A stretch of 47,654 bases of DNA from Minisyncoccota bacterium (GTDB taxonomy: Bacteria > Patescibacteriota > Minisyncoccia > Phycocordibacterales > UBA5272), in assembly GCA_018062965.1 (NCBI GenBank), contig JAGORG010000003.1, forward strand, positions 1 to 47,654. The letters are read 5' to 3'. The translations under genes were made by a program, and so were the position numbers. Position 1 is the stretch's first letter, and each line of letters begins with the position of its first letter. The notes beneath the pieces are model-generated. The model was given only the letters and a program-made list of their open reading frames with translations, had not been told where the DNA came from and did no database searches. Below, piece by piece: positions 15,325 to 22,554 of this stretch.

Positions 15325-15357
15325 AAGAAAAGCCGGCTCCTGTGAAGGAAACCGGCG
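15325..15357 (-). terminator. Terminator of the pseudoknot RNA
   Basis: Minus-strand GCCGG-TT-TCCT-tcac-AGGA-G-CCGGC followed by TTTTCTTTTGT. Confidence 0.75.
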
Positions 15358-15446
15358 GCTCTGCTATATCAGCACTTAACTCGCAGCTTCGTTAAGGCCT
15401 ACCCCGACTAATCCGTGACTTTGGGGTATCGCGCCACGGATGATAT
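15325..15446 (-). ncRNA. Small structured RNA with H-type pseudoknot
   Basis: No plausible reading frame. On the minus strand a near-perfect promoter (15451-15479) drives a transcript of about 120 nt. At its 5' end ATCCGTG (15441-15435) pairs with CACGGAT (15417-15411), 7 bp. TACCCC inside that loop (15428-15423) pairs with GGGGTA downstream (15405-15400), giving an H-type pseudoknot. Next come a CTTAAC/GTTAAG hairpin, a TGCT/AGCA hairpin and a GC-rich terminator (GCCGG...CCGGC plus T-run). The compact 5' pseudoknot resembles the shape of some ligand-binding or protein-binding RNAs, but no family was recognised. Flanked by spacer repeats F and G. Confidence 0.65.
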
Positions 15447-15450
15447 GTCT

Positions 15451-15479
15451 ATTGTATCATTTAATTATTTGATTGTCAA
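15451..15479 (-). promoter_or_regulatory. Consensus promoter of the pseudoknot RNA
   Basis: Minus-strand TTGACA (15474-15479), 17-nt spacer, TACAAT (15451-15456). Confidence 0.75.
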
Positions 15480-15498
15480 GTTTAAAGTATTTAAACTT

Positions 15499-15527
15499 GT
15501 TCCAACTTCATCACCTAAAGGTACTGC
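15499..15527 (+). repeat. Spacer repeat G (type II)
   Basis: 29 nt identical to 14068-14096 (starts GTTCCAACTTCATCACC, ends GGTACTGC). Confidence 0.75.
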
Positions 15528-15618
15528 CAACTTCAATGAAGTGAGTAAACACCAAAACCTTCAGTTATATGTAATTGTAAACATTGACAATACACAACAC
15601 GGGTTATAACATTTATGT

Positions 15619-15837
15619 ATGAAAAAAATACCGCTGTCCGAAGATGCATTCGCTTATAGAAATATAATTACTATTGATATACTTATTATTGTTTTAAGTG
15701 TTGCATTAGCTGTATTCATTGAGCCACTTTTTATACTCCTAGCATTACCTTTTGCTTACGATTTATATAATGTTGCTTTTTACAAGAAAAGAACTCCTGT
15801 GAGCGTTGTATCTGAAATTTTTTCCATCCTTCCTTAA
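15619..15837 (+). CDS. Small two-helix membrane protein, unknown
   Basis: 72 aa with two adjacent hydrophobic stretches (about 16-34 and 36-50), a charged N-terminus and a KKR tail. No family recognised. It is the last gene of the accessory array, downstream of repeat G. GTTATAACATTT upstream could supply a -10 box (TATAAC). No Shine-Dalgarno site. Confidence 0.55.
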   Translation: MKKIPLSEDAFAYRNIITIDILIIVLSVALAVFIEPLFILLALPFAYDLYNVAFYKKRTPVSVVSEIFSILP

Positions 15838-15886
15838 CCTTTTCAAGCTAACCACTCAAGAGGGCGGTGTGCTACTATAAACCTAT

Positions 15887-16222
15887 ATGAAACATTTCAC
15901 AGTTATCTACATGGCGCCAGCGTCAACTATTGAAGAGTGGATGAAAACACCAGAAGCGGAACGCAAAGAAGCAGAGATGAAGATGAAAGCAGAGTGGGAC
16001 GCGTGGACGGCTGCACACGCAGACACACTACTTAACACTACTGCACTCGGTACAACAAAACGTGTGAGCGCATCTGGTGTTGTAGACGTAAAAAATGACA
16101 TGATGATGTCATCATATGTACAAGGCGAGTCCGCAGAAGCAGTAGCTCTGATTTTTAAAGATCATCCACACTTTACTATCCCTGGTGCAACGATTGAAAT
16201 AATGGAAGCGCGATCGCTTTAG
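15887..16222 (+). CDS. YCII/DGPF-like small protein
   Basis: 111 aa. A ferredoxin-like alpha/beta pattern (KHFTVIYMAP, ... VKNDMMMSSYVQGESAEAVALIFKDHPHF..., ATIEIMEA) is typical of YCII/DGPF domain proteins of this size; DGPF proteins sit near sigma factors or are stand-alone and their function is unknown. The assignment comes from strand order and the HPHF-IPGATIEIMEARS ending. A TACTATAAA box lies a few bases upstream of the ATG. Confidence 0.6.
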   Translation: MKHFTVIYMAPASTIEEWMKTPEAERKEAEMKMKAEWDAWTAAHADTLLNTTALGTTKRVSASGVVDVKNDMMMSSYVQGESAEAVALIFKDHPHFTIPGATIEIMEARSL

Positions 16223-16283
16223 TTTATTGTCGACACACTTTTTAAGATAAAGAGACATACAAACTATACTGAACCAATCTAGC

Positions 16284-17195
16284 TTACGAGTGGTTGTATA
16301 TTGCAAACAATGCCATGGCTATCATGGTCATATTTTCAAATACGGTTACTTTAGAGAGTGGTAGTTTAGTACCTCCACCTAAACATCCACACTCTAGACT
16401 TTTTCCAGAACTAAGTGAGATAATAATACCGAAAGTTGTACAACTATACATAATGACCACAATTGTTTGGACTGGTATCATAAAAAGCCCAGAAAGGACC
16501 AGTAAACCAATTCCTGTTTCCAAAATAGGATATAACTTGGCATATAGCGGAACTTGCTGTGCGAGAGGGTCATACCGCTTGAACATGTCAGCAAACGCAC
16601 TAATATCTTTAAGTTTAAGAAGACCTAAGGTAGTAATAAACACACCCATAGCATTCATGAGCAATACCTCTACAGTAAATACTTGAAATGACGTAATAAG
16701 CCAACCCACAACAAGTGAGAGGAGGGCTATGAAAATGAGCGGTGCGTACAGGTCAAGCTTTTCAAACAAAGATTCTTCTTTTTCTGTTATGTGACATACC
16801 TTAACCTCTGTAGCGCAACAAGCTTTTGATATATCTTCTTCGCGATAAACACCACCTTCCCATATATGAAGCTTCTTGTGCGAGATACTAAATCCTCTTT
16901 GCAGGACTTTAAAATCTGGACACCCTTCAATAATTTCTGACCAGATACCGTTTGTTTTGATTGCATGATATGAACAATGCTCTTGGTCCTTATACCCCCA
17001 GGCTTTTAAAACCTGTTCGCTTCTATATTCATATACGCCAAGTGTGGCAATTCTCCCTTCATGATCTGCTTCATAACAATACCGCTTCATGTCGAGAACT
17101 TCATACATTTTCTCGTGAAAATATGGGTAATCTGTTCTATATAGCTTCCAGATATCATCTTTCATTCCTAAAGATGAGAGTGAGTTGTTTTGCAT
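16284..17195 (-). CDS. MauE/DoxX-like integral membrane protein with Cys-rich N-terminal domain
   Basis: 303 aa from ATG 17195. The start is chosen because a TACTATATTTTT promoter region lies just before it, whereas the longer frame runs back into the next gene's terminator. Residues 1-165 are soluble with scattered Cys and His (HCSYH, GCPDF, CCAT). Four membrane helices follow (about 170-303). LECGCLGGGTKLPLSKVTVFEN (about 268-289) matches the C-terminal pattern of MauE/DoxX-type membrane proteins, which work with thiol or redox partners. The role here is unknown. It converges on 15887. Confidence 0.7.
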   Translation of the reverse strand: MQNNSLSSLGMKDDIWKLYRTDYPYFHEKMYEVLDMKRYCYEADHEGRIATLGVYEYRSEQVLKAWGYKDQEHCSYHAIKTNGIWSEIIEGCPDFKVLQRGFSISHKKLHIWEGGVYREEDISKACCATEVKVCHITEKEESLFEKLDLYAPLIFIALLSLVVGWLITSFQVFTVEVLLMNAMGVFITTLGLLKLKDISAFADMFKRYDPLAQQVPLYAKLYPILETGIGLLVLSGLFMIPVQTIVVIMYSCTTFGIIISLSSGKSLECGCLGGGTKLPLSKVTVFENMTMIAMALFAIYNHS

Positions 17196-17218
17196 AAAAA
17201 TATAGTAACACAAAAGAA

Positions 17219-17240
17219 AAAGGAGTCCTGAGGACCCCTT
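17219..17240 (-). terminator. Terminator of the 126-aa secreted protein gene
   Basis: Minus-strand AGGGGTCC-tca-GGACTCCT stem followed by TTTTTCTTTTG. Confidence 0.7.
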
Positions 17241-17260
17241 AAACCCTTGCGGGTGTGCGC

Positions 17261-17641
17261 CTACGACGCGTAATGCGCGTGACGATAGTTGATCGGCTTG
17301 CGGAAACGGTTCCACCACGGCCGCTGCGCCTTCCGAAGCAGGTGATGGGTGAGTACCGCGACCGCAATGGAACTGATCAGCATGACCAGCCAGCCCATCG
17401 GCGAGAACAGAAAGAACGTTGCGTCAGAGACGCTCGTGCAGACCGCCTGGTCCGTGAGCATCTGCCAGGACGTTTTGAAGTTGCCGGCCGCAAGTGCCTG
17501 CCACGCCAGCTCGGTCTTGTGGGCATGGAGTTCATAGTGGCTCATGCCGGCTGCTTCAGCAGTGCCGTGCATGCTGGCCTGTGCTGAGACAGACAATACC
17601 ATGCACATGGAAGCAAGAAAGAACGGGGAGCGCAGTTTCAT
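17261..17641 (-). CDS. Secreted or membrane-tethered GC-rich orphan protein
   Basis: 126 aa from ATG 17641, set by GAGGAG 7 nt upstream. The signal peptide is KLRSPFFLASMCMVLSVSAQAS. A His/Glu-containing middle follows, then a membrane helix (about 80-103: FSPMGWLVMLISSIAVAVLTH) and a basic tail (RKAQRPWWNRFRK). No family recognised. Its GC-rich codon use stands out against the AT-rich neighbours. A TATACT box lies at 17682-17687 but no good -35. It has its own terminator, as do the other Shine-Dalgarno-led orphans here. Confidence 0.65.
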   Translation of the reverse strand: MKLRSPFFLASMCMVLSVSAQASMHGTAEAAGMSHYELHAHKTELAWQALAAGNFKTSWQMLTDQAVCTSVSDATFFLFSPMGWLVMLISSIAVAVLTHHLLRKAQRPWWNRFRKPINYRHAHYAS

Positions 17642-17782
17642 GTGGGTTCTCCTCAGAAAAAGGCGAAAGTGCCTACAAGATAGTATACACAATAAATTAA
17701 CCTAACTATGCAAAGCTATAAACAGCAGCAGATAAGTTGGTACCTGTTATACTTATTTTATATACCTAACAAACATACACAT

Positions 17783-18148
17783 ATGGCAAAATACGTAGAC
17801 GGATTTGTGATTCCAATAGCAAAAGATAAGAAGGATGCTTACAAGAAAATGGCACGAGAAGGAAAAGCTGCGTGGATGAAATTTGGCGCATTGTCATACA
17901 TGGAATGTCGAGGGGACGATATGACACCAACTCATGTAGCATTTACATTTCCAAAGATGGCAAAGGTAAAAGAAGGGGAGGAAGTGTGGTTTTCATTCAT
18001 TACGTTTAACTCAAAGAAACATCGCGATGAAGTAAACAAAAAAGTAATGGCTTATTTTGACAAGAAATATGCAGGCAAGAACCAAGATATGCCATTTGAT
18101 ATGAAGCGATTCTCGTATGGCGGGTTCATTGTTGAAGTCGGAGCGTAA
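17783..18148 (+). CDS. DUF1428 family protein
   Basis: 121 aa from ATG 17783. It begins MAKYVDGFVIPI and continues KDAYKKMAREGKAAWMKFGAL, then FVPFDMKR-like MPFDMKRFSYGGF near the end; this is the whole-length pattern of DUF1428 (small cytoplasmic dimeric ferredoxin-like proteins, function unknown). The start agrees with the family, and an upstream ATG at 17708 would add 25 unrelated residues. Leaderless or short-leader expression from TATACT at about 17750. Confidence 0.85.
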   Translation: MAKYVDGFVIPIAKDKKDAYKKMAREGKAAWMKFGALSYMECRGDDMTPTHVAFTFPKMAKVKEGEEVWFSFITFNSKKHRDEVNKKVMAYFDKKYAGKNQDMPFDMKRFSYGGFIVEVGA

Positions 18149-18172
18149 ACGTATAGTAGGCTACTGCATATA

Positions 18173-18202
18173 AAAATACCTCGCACATGCGCGAGGTATT
18201 TT
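18173..18202. terminator. Bidirectional hairpin terminator
   Basis: AAAATACCTCGC and GCGCGAGGTATTTT arms, 12 bp. It serves the DUF1428 gene (plus) and the 52-aa gene (minus). Confidence 0.85.
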
Positions 18203-18220
18203 GCTTATGGGCAAGTCAGG

Positions 18221-18379
18221 CTAGGCCATGAACTTGCAGAAGCTTTCGTAGGCAATGTAGAGGCTCGTTGCAGCGAACACTGCCGCTGCCACTTCGCCTA
18301 AGGGGTCGACTTCGACCATGACCTGAGGTCCGATGCGTTTCCCCATCTTCACCCGGAGCTTAAAGAGCCAGTTGTTCAT
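18221..18379 (-). CDS. 52-aa GC-rich orphan peptide
   Basis: Starts at ATG 18379 after AAAGGAGAAATC and ends at TAG 18221. It has a basic amphipathic N-terminus (MNNWLFKLRVKMGKRIG) and a moderately hydrophobic C-terminal helix (EVAAAVFAATSLYIAYESF). Promoter, ribosome site and terminator are all of good quality, which is why it is called a gene despite its size. No family recognised; possibly membrane-associated. Confidence 0.7.
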   Translation of the reverse strand: MNNWLFKLRVKMGKRIGPQVMVEVDPLGEVAAAVFAATSLYIAYESFCKFMA

Positions 18380-18405
18380 GATTTCTCCTTTACAAGAACT
18401 ATTTT

Positions 18406-18434
18406 ATAATAAAACATATTTACTATAAAGTCAA
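18406..18434 (-). promoter_or_regulatory. Sigma70-type promoter of the 52-aa gene
   Basis: Minus-strand TTGACT (18429-18434), 17-nt spacer, TATTAT (18406-18411). Confidence 0.65.
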
Positions 18435-18475
18435 GTTTTAAATCTGTAAGGTGATATACTTAGCTAATATTTACT

Positions 18476-18730
18476 ATGTATTTTGTCTACATTCTCCAAT
18501 GCTCAGATTCGACGCTCTATGTCGGCTCTACAAATAACATCGAAAAAAGATTACACGAACACAATGAACTCAAATCTGGTGCGCATTACACAAAAATACG
18601 CCGCCCTGTGATACTGAAATACACAGAGGAACTCCCTGATATATCCGCTGCAAGAAAAAGAGAAGCTGAAATAAAAACATGGACACGCAAGCAGAAGCTA
18701 GCTTTATTTGAAGTTAAAAAATACGTTTAG
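18476..18730 (+). CDS. GIY-YIG nuclease superfamily protein (YhbQ/UPF0213-like)
   Basis: 84 aa, the size of stand-alone YhbQ-type GIY-YIG proteins. [28 protein letters not shown] (3-30) supplies the two Tyr motifs and catalytic Arg, and [11 protein letters not shown] (59-69) the conserved Glu. Linked to DNA repair in some bacteria, with structure-specific nuclease activity presumed. Its stop overlaps the stop of the convergent DUF2200 gene by 4 nt. Confidence 0.88.
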   Translation: MYFVYILQCSDSTLYVGSTNNIEKRLHEHNELKSGAHYTKIRRPVILKYTEELPDISAARKREAEIKTWTRKQKLALFEVKKYV

Positions 18731-19092
18731 TCTTTCCGCAAAATCTTTTCCATTGATTTTCCTCTTGCTAGTTCGTCAACCATTTTATCTAAATAGCGAA
18801 TACCTTGCATGGTTGGGTCCTCTATATCCTCAACTCGCACACCACAAACAACACCTTTTACTAAGAATCTTAGAGGATTCATCTTAGGAGCCTGCGCTAA
18901 AAATGTTTCGTAGTCTGTTTCTTTCTTGAGGTGTGCGTCGAGAGCTTTTTGAGTATACCCAGTCAACCAGTGAATGATCTGGTCAACTTCGGCTTTTGTG
19001 CGACCTTTCTTTTCAGCTTTGGCTATGTACATAGGGTACACACGTGCAAAGCTCATTGTATAGACTCGGTGTTTTTGTGCGTCTTTGGTCAT
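18727..19092 (-). CDS. DUF2200 family protein
   Basis: 121 aa. [22 protein letters not shown] (9-30), [12 protein letters not shown] (37-48) and [38 protein letters not shown] match DUF2200 along the whole length. Cytoplasmic, function unknown. Convergent with the GIY-YIG gene. Confidence 0.88.
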   Translation of the reverse strand: MTKDAQKHRVYTMSFARVYPMYIAKAEKKGRTKAEVDQIIHWLTGYTQKALDAHLKKETDYETFLAQAPKMNPLRFLVKGVVCGVRVEDIEDPTMQGIRYLDKMVDELARGKSMEKILRKD

Positions 19093-19152
19093 GTTTACGA
19101 ATTAATATTACCACACACAGATACCGAGCCTGTTGGGGTATACTTACTGTAT

Positions 19153-19314
19153 ATGAATATATTAAAAACATTGTCATCTATTGCTGCGATATTGTTTGGA
19201 GTGTTTATGTTTATTTTTGGTGGATATGACGATAGTCCAGGAGCCCAAGGACTTGGACTGCTGCTTTTTATTTTTGGTATCGTTTGGATAGTACGAGGGA
19301 GAAAGAATAACTAA
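19153..19314 (+). CDS. 53-aa two-helix membrane protein
   Basis: Start ATG 19153, 8 nt after TATACT in GGGGTATACTT. Two hydrophobic helices are joined by GGYDDSPGAQG, ending in a basic RGRKNN tail. Short, but with the same promoter arrangement as clear genes. No family recognised. 17 nt before the alcohol dehydrogenase gene, so probably co-transcribed. Confidence 0.65.
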   Translation: MNILKTLSSIAAILFGVFMFIFGGYDDSPGAQGLGLLLFIFGIVWIVRGRKNN

Positions 19315-19331
19315 AACAACTTGATGACCTC

Positions 19332-20249
19332 ATGAAAGCAATTATCTGTACAACATATGGGCCACCAGAGGTGCTTCACATAGAGGATGTACCCACACCA
19401 TCACCAAAAGATAATGAAGTTTTGGTTGCTGTTAAAGCAGCTGCGGTCAACTCTGGAGATGTGAGAGTACGGGGACTTATCGTAAGTGGATTTTTGAGAC
19501 TGGTTATGCGAGTAGTTCTTGGTTTTACTAAACCAAGAAAACCAATACTTGGAGTAACAGGATCCGGTGTTGTAGAAAAAGTTGGCAAGAATGTAACTCG
19601 CTTCAAACCGGGAGATGAGGTGTTTTTTAGTACAGGTTTTGGATTTGGAACATATGCACAATATGTAGCAATACGAGAATCAGGTGCAATTCTTCATAAA
19701 CCAACAAATGCTTCATTTGAAGAAGCGGCGGCCATTGTTTTTGGTGGTATGACTGCTATTTATTTTTTGGAAAAAGCAGGTATACAATCAGCTAAACCTA
19801 AAAAGGTTCTCATTTACGGGGCAACAGGGGCTGTTGGTAGTTCGGCTGTATCGATAGCAAAATATCACAACGCACACGTAACAGCAGTTTGTGGTGAAGA
19901 AGGTGTCGATATGTCTACGAAACTTGGTAGTGACGTTGTTCTTGTATACACACGACAACCAATGAATACTATTACCGAGCGATACGATATCGTATTTGAT
20001 GCGGTTGGGAAACTTTCTCCACACGATGCCAAAGCGCTTCTTGATACAGACGGCAAGCACGTAACAGTTGGAGGTCTCGACACAGCAAGAGAAACACTTG
20101 ACCAAATGAAGCAGTTGAAAGAGATGTATGAGGCGGGAAAACTCCCTGCGGTTATAGATAAAGTCTATGACATGAATGACATCGTTCAAGCACACCGGTA
20201 TGTAGAAAGCCAAAGAAAGAAGGGGAATGTAGTTATAGAAATAGCATAA
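19332..20249 (+). CDS. Zinc-independent MDR oxidoreductase (quinone reductase-like)
   Basis: 305 aa. It has the GroES-like N-terminal domain (AAAVNSGDVRVRG, GVTGSGVVEKVGKNVTRFKPGDEVFF) and a Rossmann domain with GATGAVGSSAVSIAKYHNAHVTAVCG (about 158-183). The zinc-ligand pattern of classical alcohol dehydrogenases is missing, so it fits the NADPH:quinone reductase/MDR group. It would reduce a quinone or enal substrate with NADPH. A 17-bp perfect hairpin terminator follows. Confidence 0.88.
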   Translation: MKAIICTTYGPPEVLHIEDVPTPSPKDNEVLVAVKAAAVNSGDVRVRGLIVSGFLRLVMRVVLGFTKPRKPILGVTGSGVVEKVGKNVTRFKPGDEVFFSTGFGFGTYAQYVAIRESGAILHKPTNASFEEAAAIVFGGMTAIYFLEKAGIQSAKPKKVLIYGATGAVGSSAVSIAKYHNAHVTAVCGEEGVDMSTKLGSDVVLVYTRQPMNTITERYDIVFDAVGKLSPHDAKALLDTDGKHVTVGGLDTARETLDQMKQLKEMYEAGKLPAVIDKVYDMNDIVQAHRYVESQRKKGNVVIEIA

Positions 20250-20284
20250 ACACCAAGCGGCGCCGTAGGCGCCGCTTGGTGTTT
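20248..20284. terminator. Strong bidirectional terminator
   Basis: AAACACCAAGCGGCGCC, loop GTA, then the exact complement and TTTT. It separates the convergent MDR gene and the 238-aa surface protein gene. Confidence 0.9.
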
Positions 20285-20311
20285 TAGATAACCTCTACGT
20301 ACTATGACGTA

Positions 20312-21028
20312 TTAGTTTGTAGTTCTAAATGTACTGTTTGGGGAACTTACACTTACGTTACCATTTGCATCCGTTGCGACGACTGTATAGTAGTACGTTG
20401 TATTAGGCGTAAGACCTGAAACAAGCACAGAGTGAGATGTTCTTAGGTTACTGTCTGCAGAAGCAAGCATACCTGTTCTTTGACCGAAACCAACTGAGTT
20501 GATGTCACCTTCATTGAACTGAACCGGTGTTGTGTCATAGAATACGCGAGCTGTTGCGTTTTCATTTGTTGTCCAAGACAATGTCACTGCATTTGAACCC
20601 AATGATATGTTTGGCGTAGACAATGATGGACCTGAAACATCAGATGATATAACACCACCTGCAATCAATGCATTCATTTTTGCAAGCGTTGAAGGACCAA
20701 CTCGTCCATATCCAGTTGTGGCAGGAGTTCCTGAAGAAACAATACCGTGGTAAGCCTGGAACTTCTGAACAGCTGCAACTGTTAGTGATCCATAGTATCC
20801 CGTCACTAGACCTTCTGGGTAGAATGATGGGTTGCTTGCTAGATATGTTTGAATGTTTCTTACGTTACTATTTGTCATACCTGGACCAGCTTGTGCTGTA
20901 ACCAGCTCAAACGATGCCGCAGAAACAGGTTGTGTAAACATAAGAACAAGAGCTGCTACTGCTGCAACAATAAGTGCGCCTAGGATGGCTACTGTTCCTT
21001 GTTTACGAGTGTGAATTAGTTTTTCCAT
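20312..21028 (-). CDS. Secreted protein with PG-binding-like and fibronectin type III domains
   Basis: 238 aa. Basic N-terminus and a hydrophobic segment ending at QPVSAAS (signal or anchor). Residues about 45-120 form a PG_binding_1-like domain (NVRNIQTYLASNPSFYPEGLVTGYYGSLTVAAVQKFQ, YGRVGPSTLAKMN). Residues about 133-238 form a fibronectin type III domain (VTLSWTTNENATARVFYDT, SHSVLVSGLTPNTTYYYTVVATDANGN). Likely wall-attached. The upstream region holds a TATACA box and a leader of about 35-40 nt without a Shine-Dalgarno site. Confidence 0.85.
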   Translation of the reverse strand: MEKLIHTRKQGTVAILGALIVAAVAALVLMFTQPVSAASFELVTAQAGPGMTNSNVRNIQTYLASNPSFYPEGLVTGYYGSLTVAAVQKFQAYHGIVSSGTPATTGYGRVGPSTLAKMNALIAGGVISSDVSGPSLSTPNISLGSNAVTLSWTTNENATARVFYDTTPVQFNEGDINSVGFGQRTGMLASADSNLRTSHSVLVSGLTPNTTYYYTVVATDANGNVSVSSPNSTFRTTN

Positions 21029-21173
21029 ATATTATTTTATTAATGGTGATTAATACGTTGTATAGGGAATAGCGACTAAATATTACCTACAATACATACA
21101 ACACTGGTGAAGGCGATAGTGTGACAACATAGTATTCGGTCACAGTATCTACACACTGCTTGTTATCTACAAT

Positions 21174-22520
21174 ATGAACCAATCTAGACTTCTCTACGTC
21201 ATATCAACGTTATCTTTTTTCACACTCTTTTTATTTGTATGTTTATTTGTTCCTGTTAACGCTCAAAGCACCACAACTACAGATGGATCAAACGATTCAC
21301 CAACAGAACGCAGGCAGTACATACGCGGATGGCGTGGGCAATCCAACGACTTACAACAAAAAATACAAGCACTTGGCTCCACTTCAAGTACTATCGTACC
21401 TCTACCTGTACTTTTTGGTGTCGAACTTTCAAATCTTCGAACGGACTTTGGAGATCCGAGATCAAACGGACGTACCCACATAGGAAATGACATCATGGCA
21501 CCTCGAGGAACTCCTATTGTTTCTCCAACCCCTGCGGTAGTTCTACGTATAGGAACAGGATCAGGGGAGGGAAACTATGTATACACAGCAAACCCAGGAG
21601 GAGAAACATTTGTATATATGCACTTGGATACATTTGGTGAAGGGGTCACCCAGGGAACAGTGCTCGAGAAAGGTTCAGTCATTGGATATGTTGGAAATAC
21701 AGGAAATGCGTCCGGTGGTGCTCCGCATCTTCACTTTGAAATACACACAAGTAGTGGAATGGCTACTGACCCGTATACAAGAGTAAACGCAACATTTTCA
21801 CCTGAAGAAAAGATGCGCTATATAACCAATATATTCTCTACTCACAAAGACCAAAGTACGTTTGCTCAACTTACGGCAAGCACCTTTGCGTCGACTTTTC
21901 TAGAAGCAACAGCGCGCGGTATTTCATACCCTGAAGCAATAAAAAATAACCTAACATCACTTCCTCTGCCATCGTCTCCTGTAATCACAAGTCTTCCTCC
22001 TGGGGATCTTGAGCTTGGATCAAAAGGAGTTGAAGTCGTACAGCTTCAACAATATCTTATTGCACGAAACACTGGACCATATGCTCTACGTCTGTCACAA
22101 GCAGGTGCAACAGGAAACTTCGGACCAATGACGGAAGCTGCGCTCATTGAATACCAGGTGAACGCAAATATCGTTCCAAGTGACGGTTACTACGGCCCAA
22201 CAACTCAGTCTCATGTCAAAGCAAGCCCTGCAACAAACCCAGCACCTACACCGACAACACCAACACAGACAACTGTTTTGATGAGAGATTTGTCGTTACA
22301 ATCAACAGGGGAAGATGTGAGAACGTTGCAGAAGTTTCTAAACAAACAAGGTTACATAGTTTCATCATCCGGCGCGGGGTCACTTGGAGCAGAAACAACA
22401 TTCTTTGGTCCAGCAACTCAAGCTGCGGTCATCAAGTTCCAATCTGCTAACAATATTAACCCCGCTGTCGGTTATGTAGGACCAATCACACGAAAACTAA
22501 TAACTTCGTTTGGTATATAA
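21174..22520 (+). CDS. M23 (LytM-type) peptidase with two PG-binding domains
   Basis: 448 aa. Signal peptide 1-30 (VPVNAQS). The M23 domain spans about 85-205: HxGxD motif HIGND (H102, D106) and HLHFEI (H185, H187), so all zinc-site residues are present. Two PG_binding_1 repeats follow, about 278-350 (SKGVEVVQLQQYL, TGNFGPMTEAALIEYQ) and about 375-448 (GEDVRTLQKFLNKQG, TFFGPATQAAVIKFQ), joined by a Pro/Thr linker. Predicted to cut peptide cross-links in peptidoglycan outside the membrane during growth or division. It is divergent from the 238-aa wall protein with a 145-bp shared upstream region. Confidence 0.92.
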   Translation: MNQSRLLYVISTLSFFTLFLFVCLFVPVNAQSTTTTDGSNDSPTERRQYIRGWRGQSNDLQQKIQALGSTSSTIVPLPVLFGVELSNLRTDFGDPRSNGRTHIGNDIMAPRGTPIVSPTPAVVLRIGTGSGEGNYVYTANPGGETFVYMHLDTFGEGVTQGTVLEKGSVIGYVGNTGNASGGAPHLHFEIHTSSGMATDPYTRVNATFSPEEKMRYITNIFSTHKDQSTFAQLTASTFASTFLEATARGISYPEAIKNNLTSLPLPSSPVITSLPPGDLELGSKGVEVVQLQQYLIARNTGPYALRLSQAGATGNFGPMTEAALIEYQVNANIVPSDGYYGPTTQSHVKASPATNPAPTPTTPTQTTVLMRDLSLQSTGEDVRTLQKFLNKQGYIVSSSGAGSLGAETTFFGPATQAAVIKFQSANNINPAVGYVGPITRKLITSFGI

Positions 22521-22554
22521 CACACCGAAAATGAAGTGATATACTTATATACAT

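Noticed and set aside
13491-15527. Integron attC sites behind the cassette-like genes
   Set aside because: The spacers contain CCAAC and GTTG-like pieces but not the paired RYYYAAC/GTTRRRY cores with the imperfect palindrome of attC, and no integron integrase is present.
5903-15527. CRISPR array formed by the repeated spacer sequences
   Set aside because: Copies are far apart, degenerate and separated by whole genes rather than by uniform short spacers.
16284-17318. A 344-aa version of the MauE/DoxX-like protein starting at 17318
   Set aside because: The extra N-terminus reads through the neighbouring gene's 3' end and terminator. ATG 17195 follows a promoter-like sequence.
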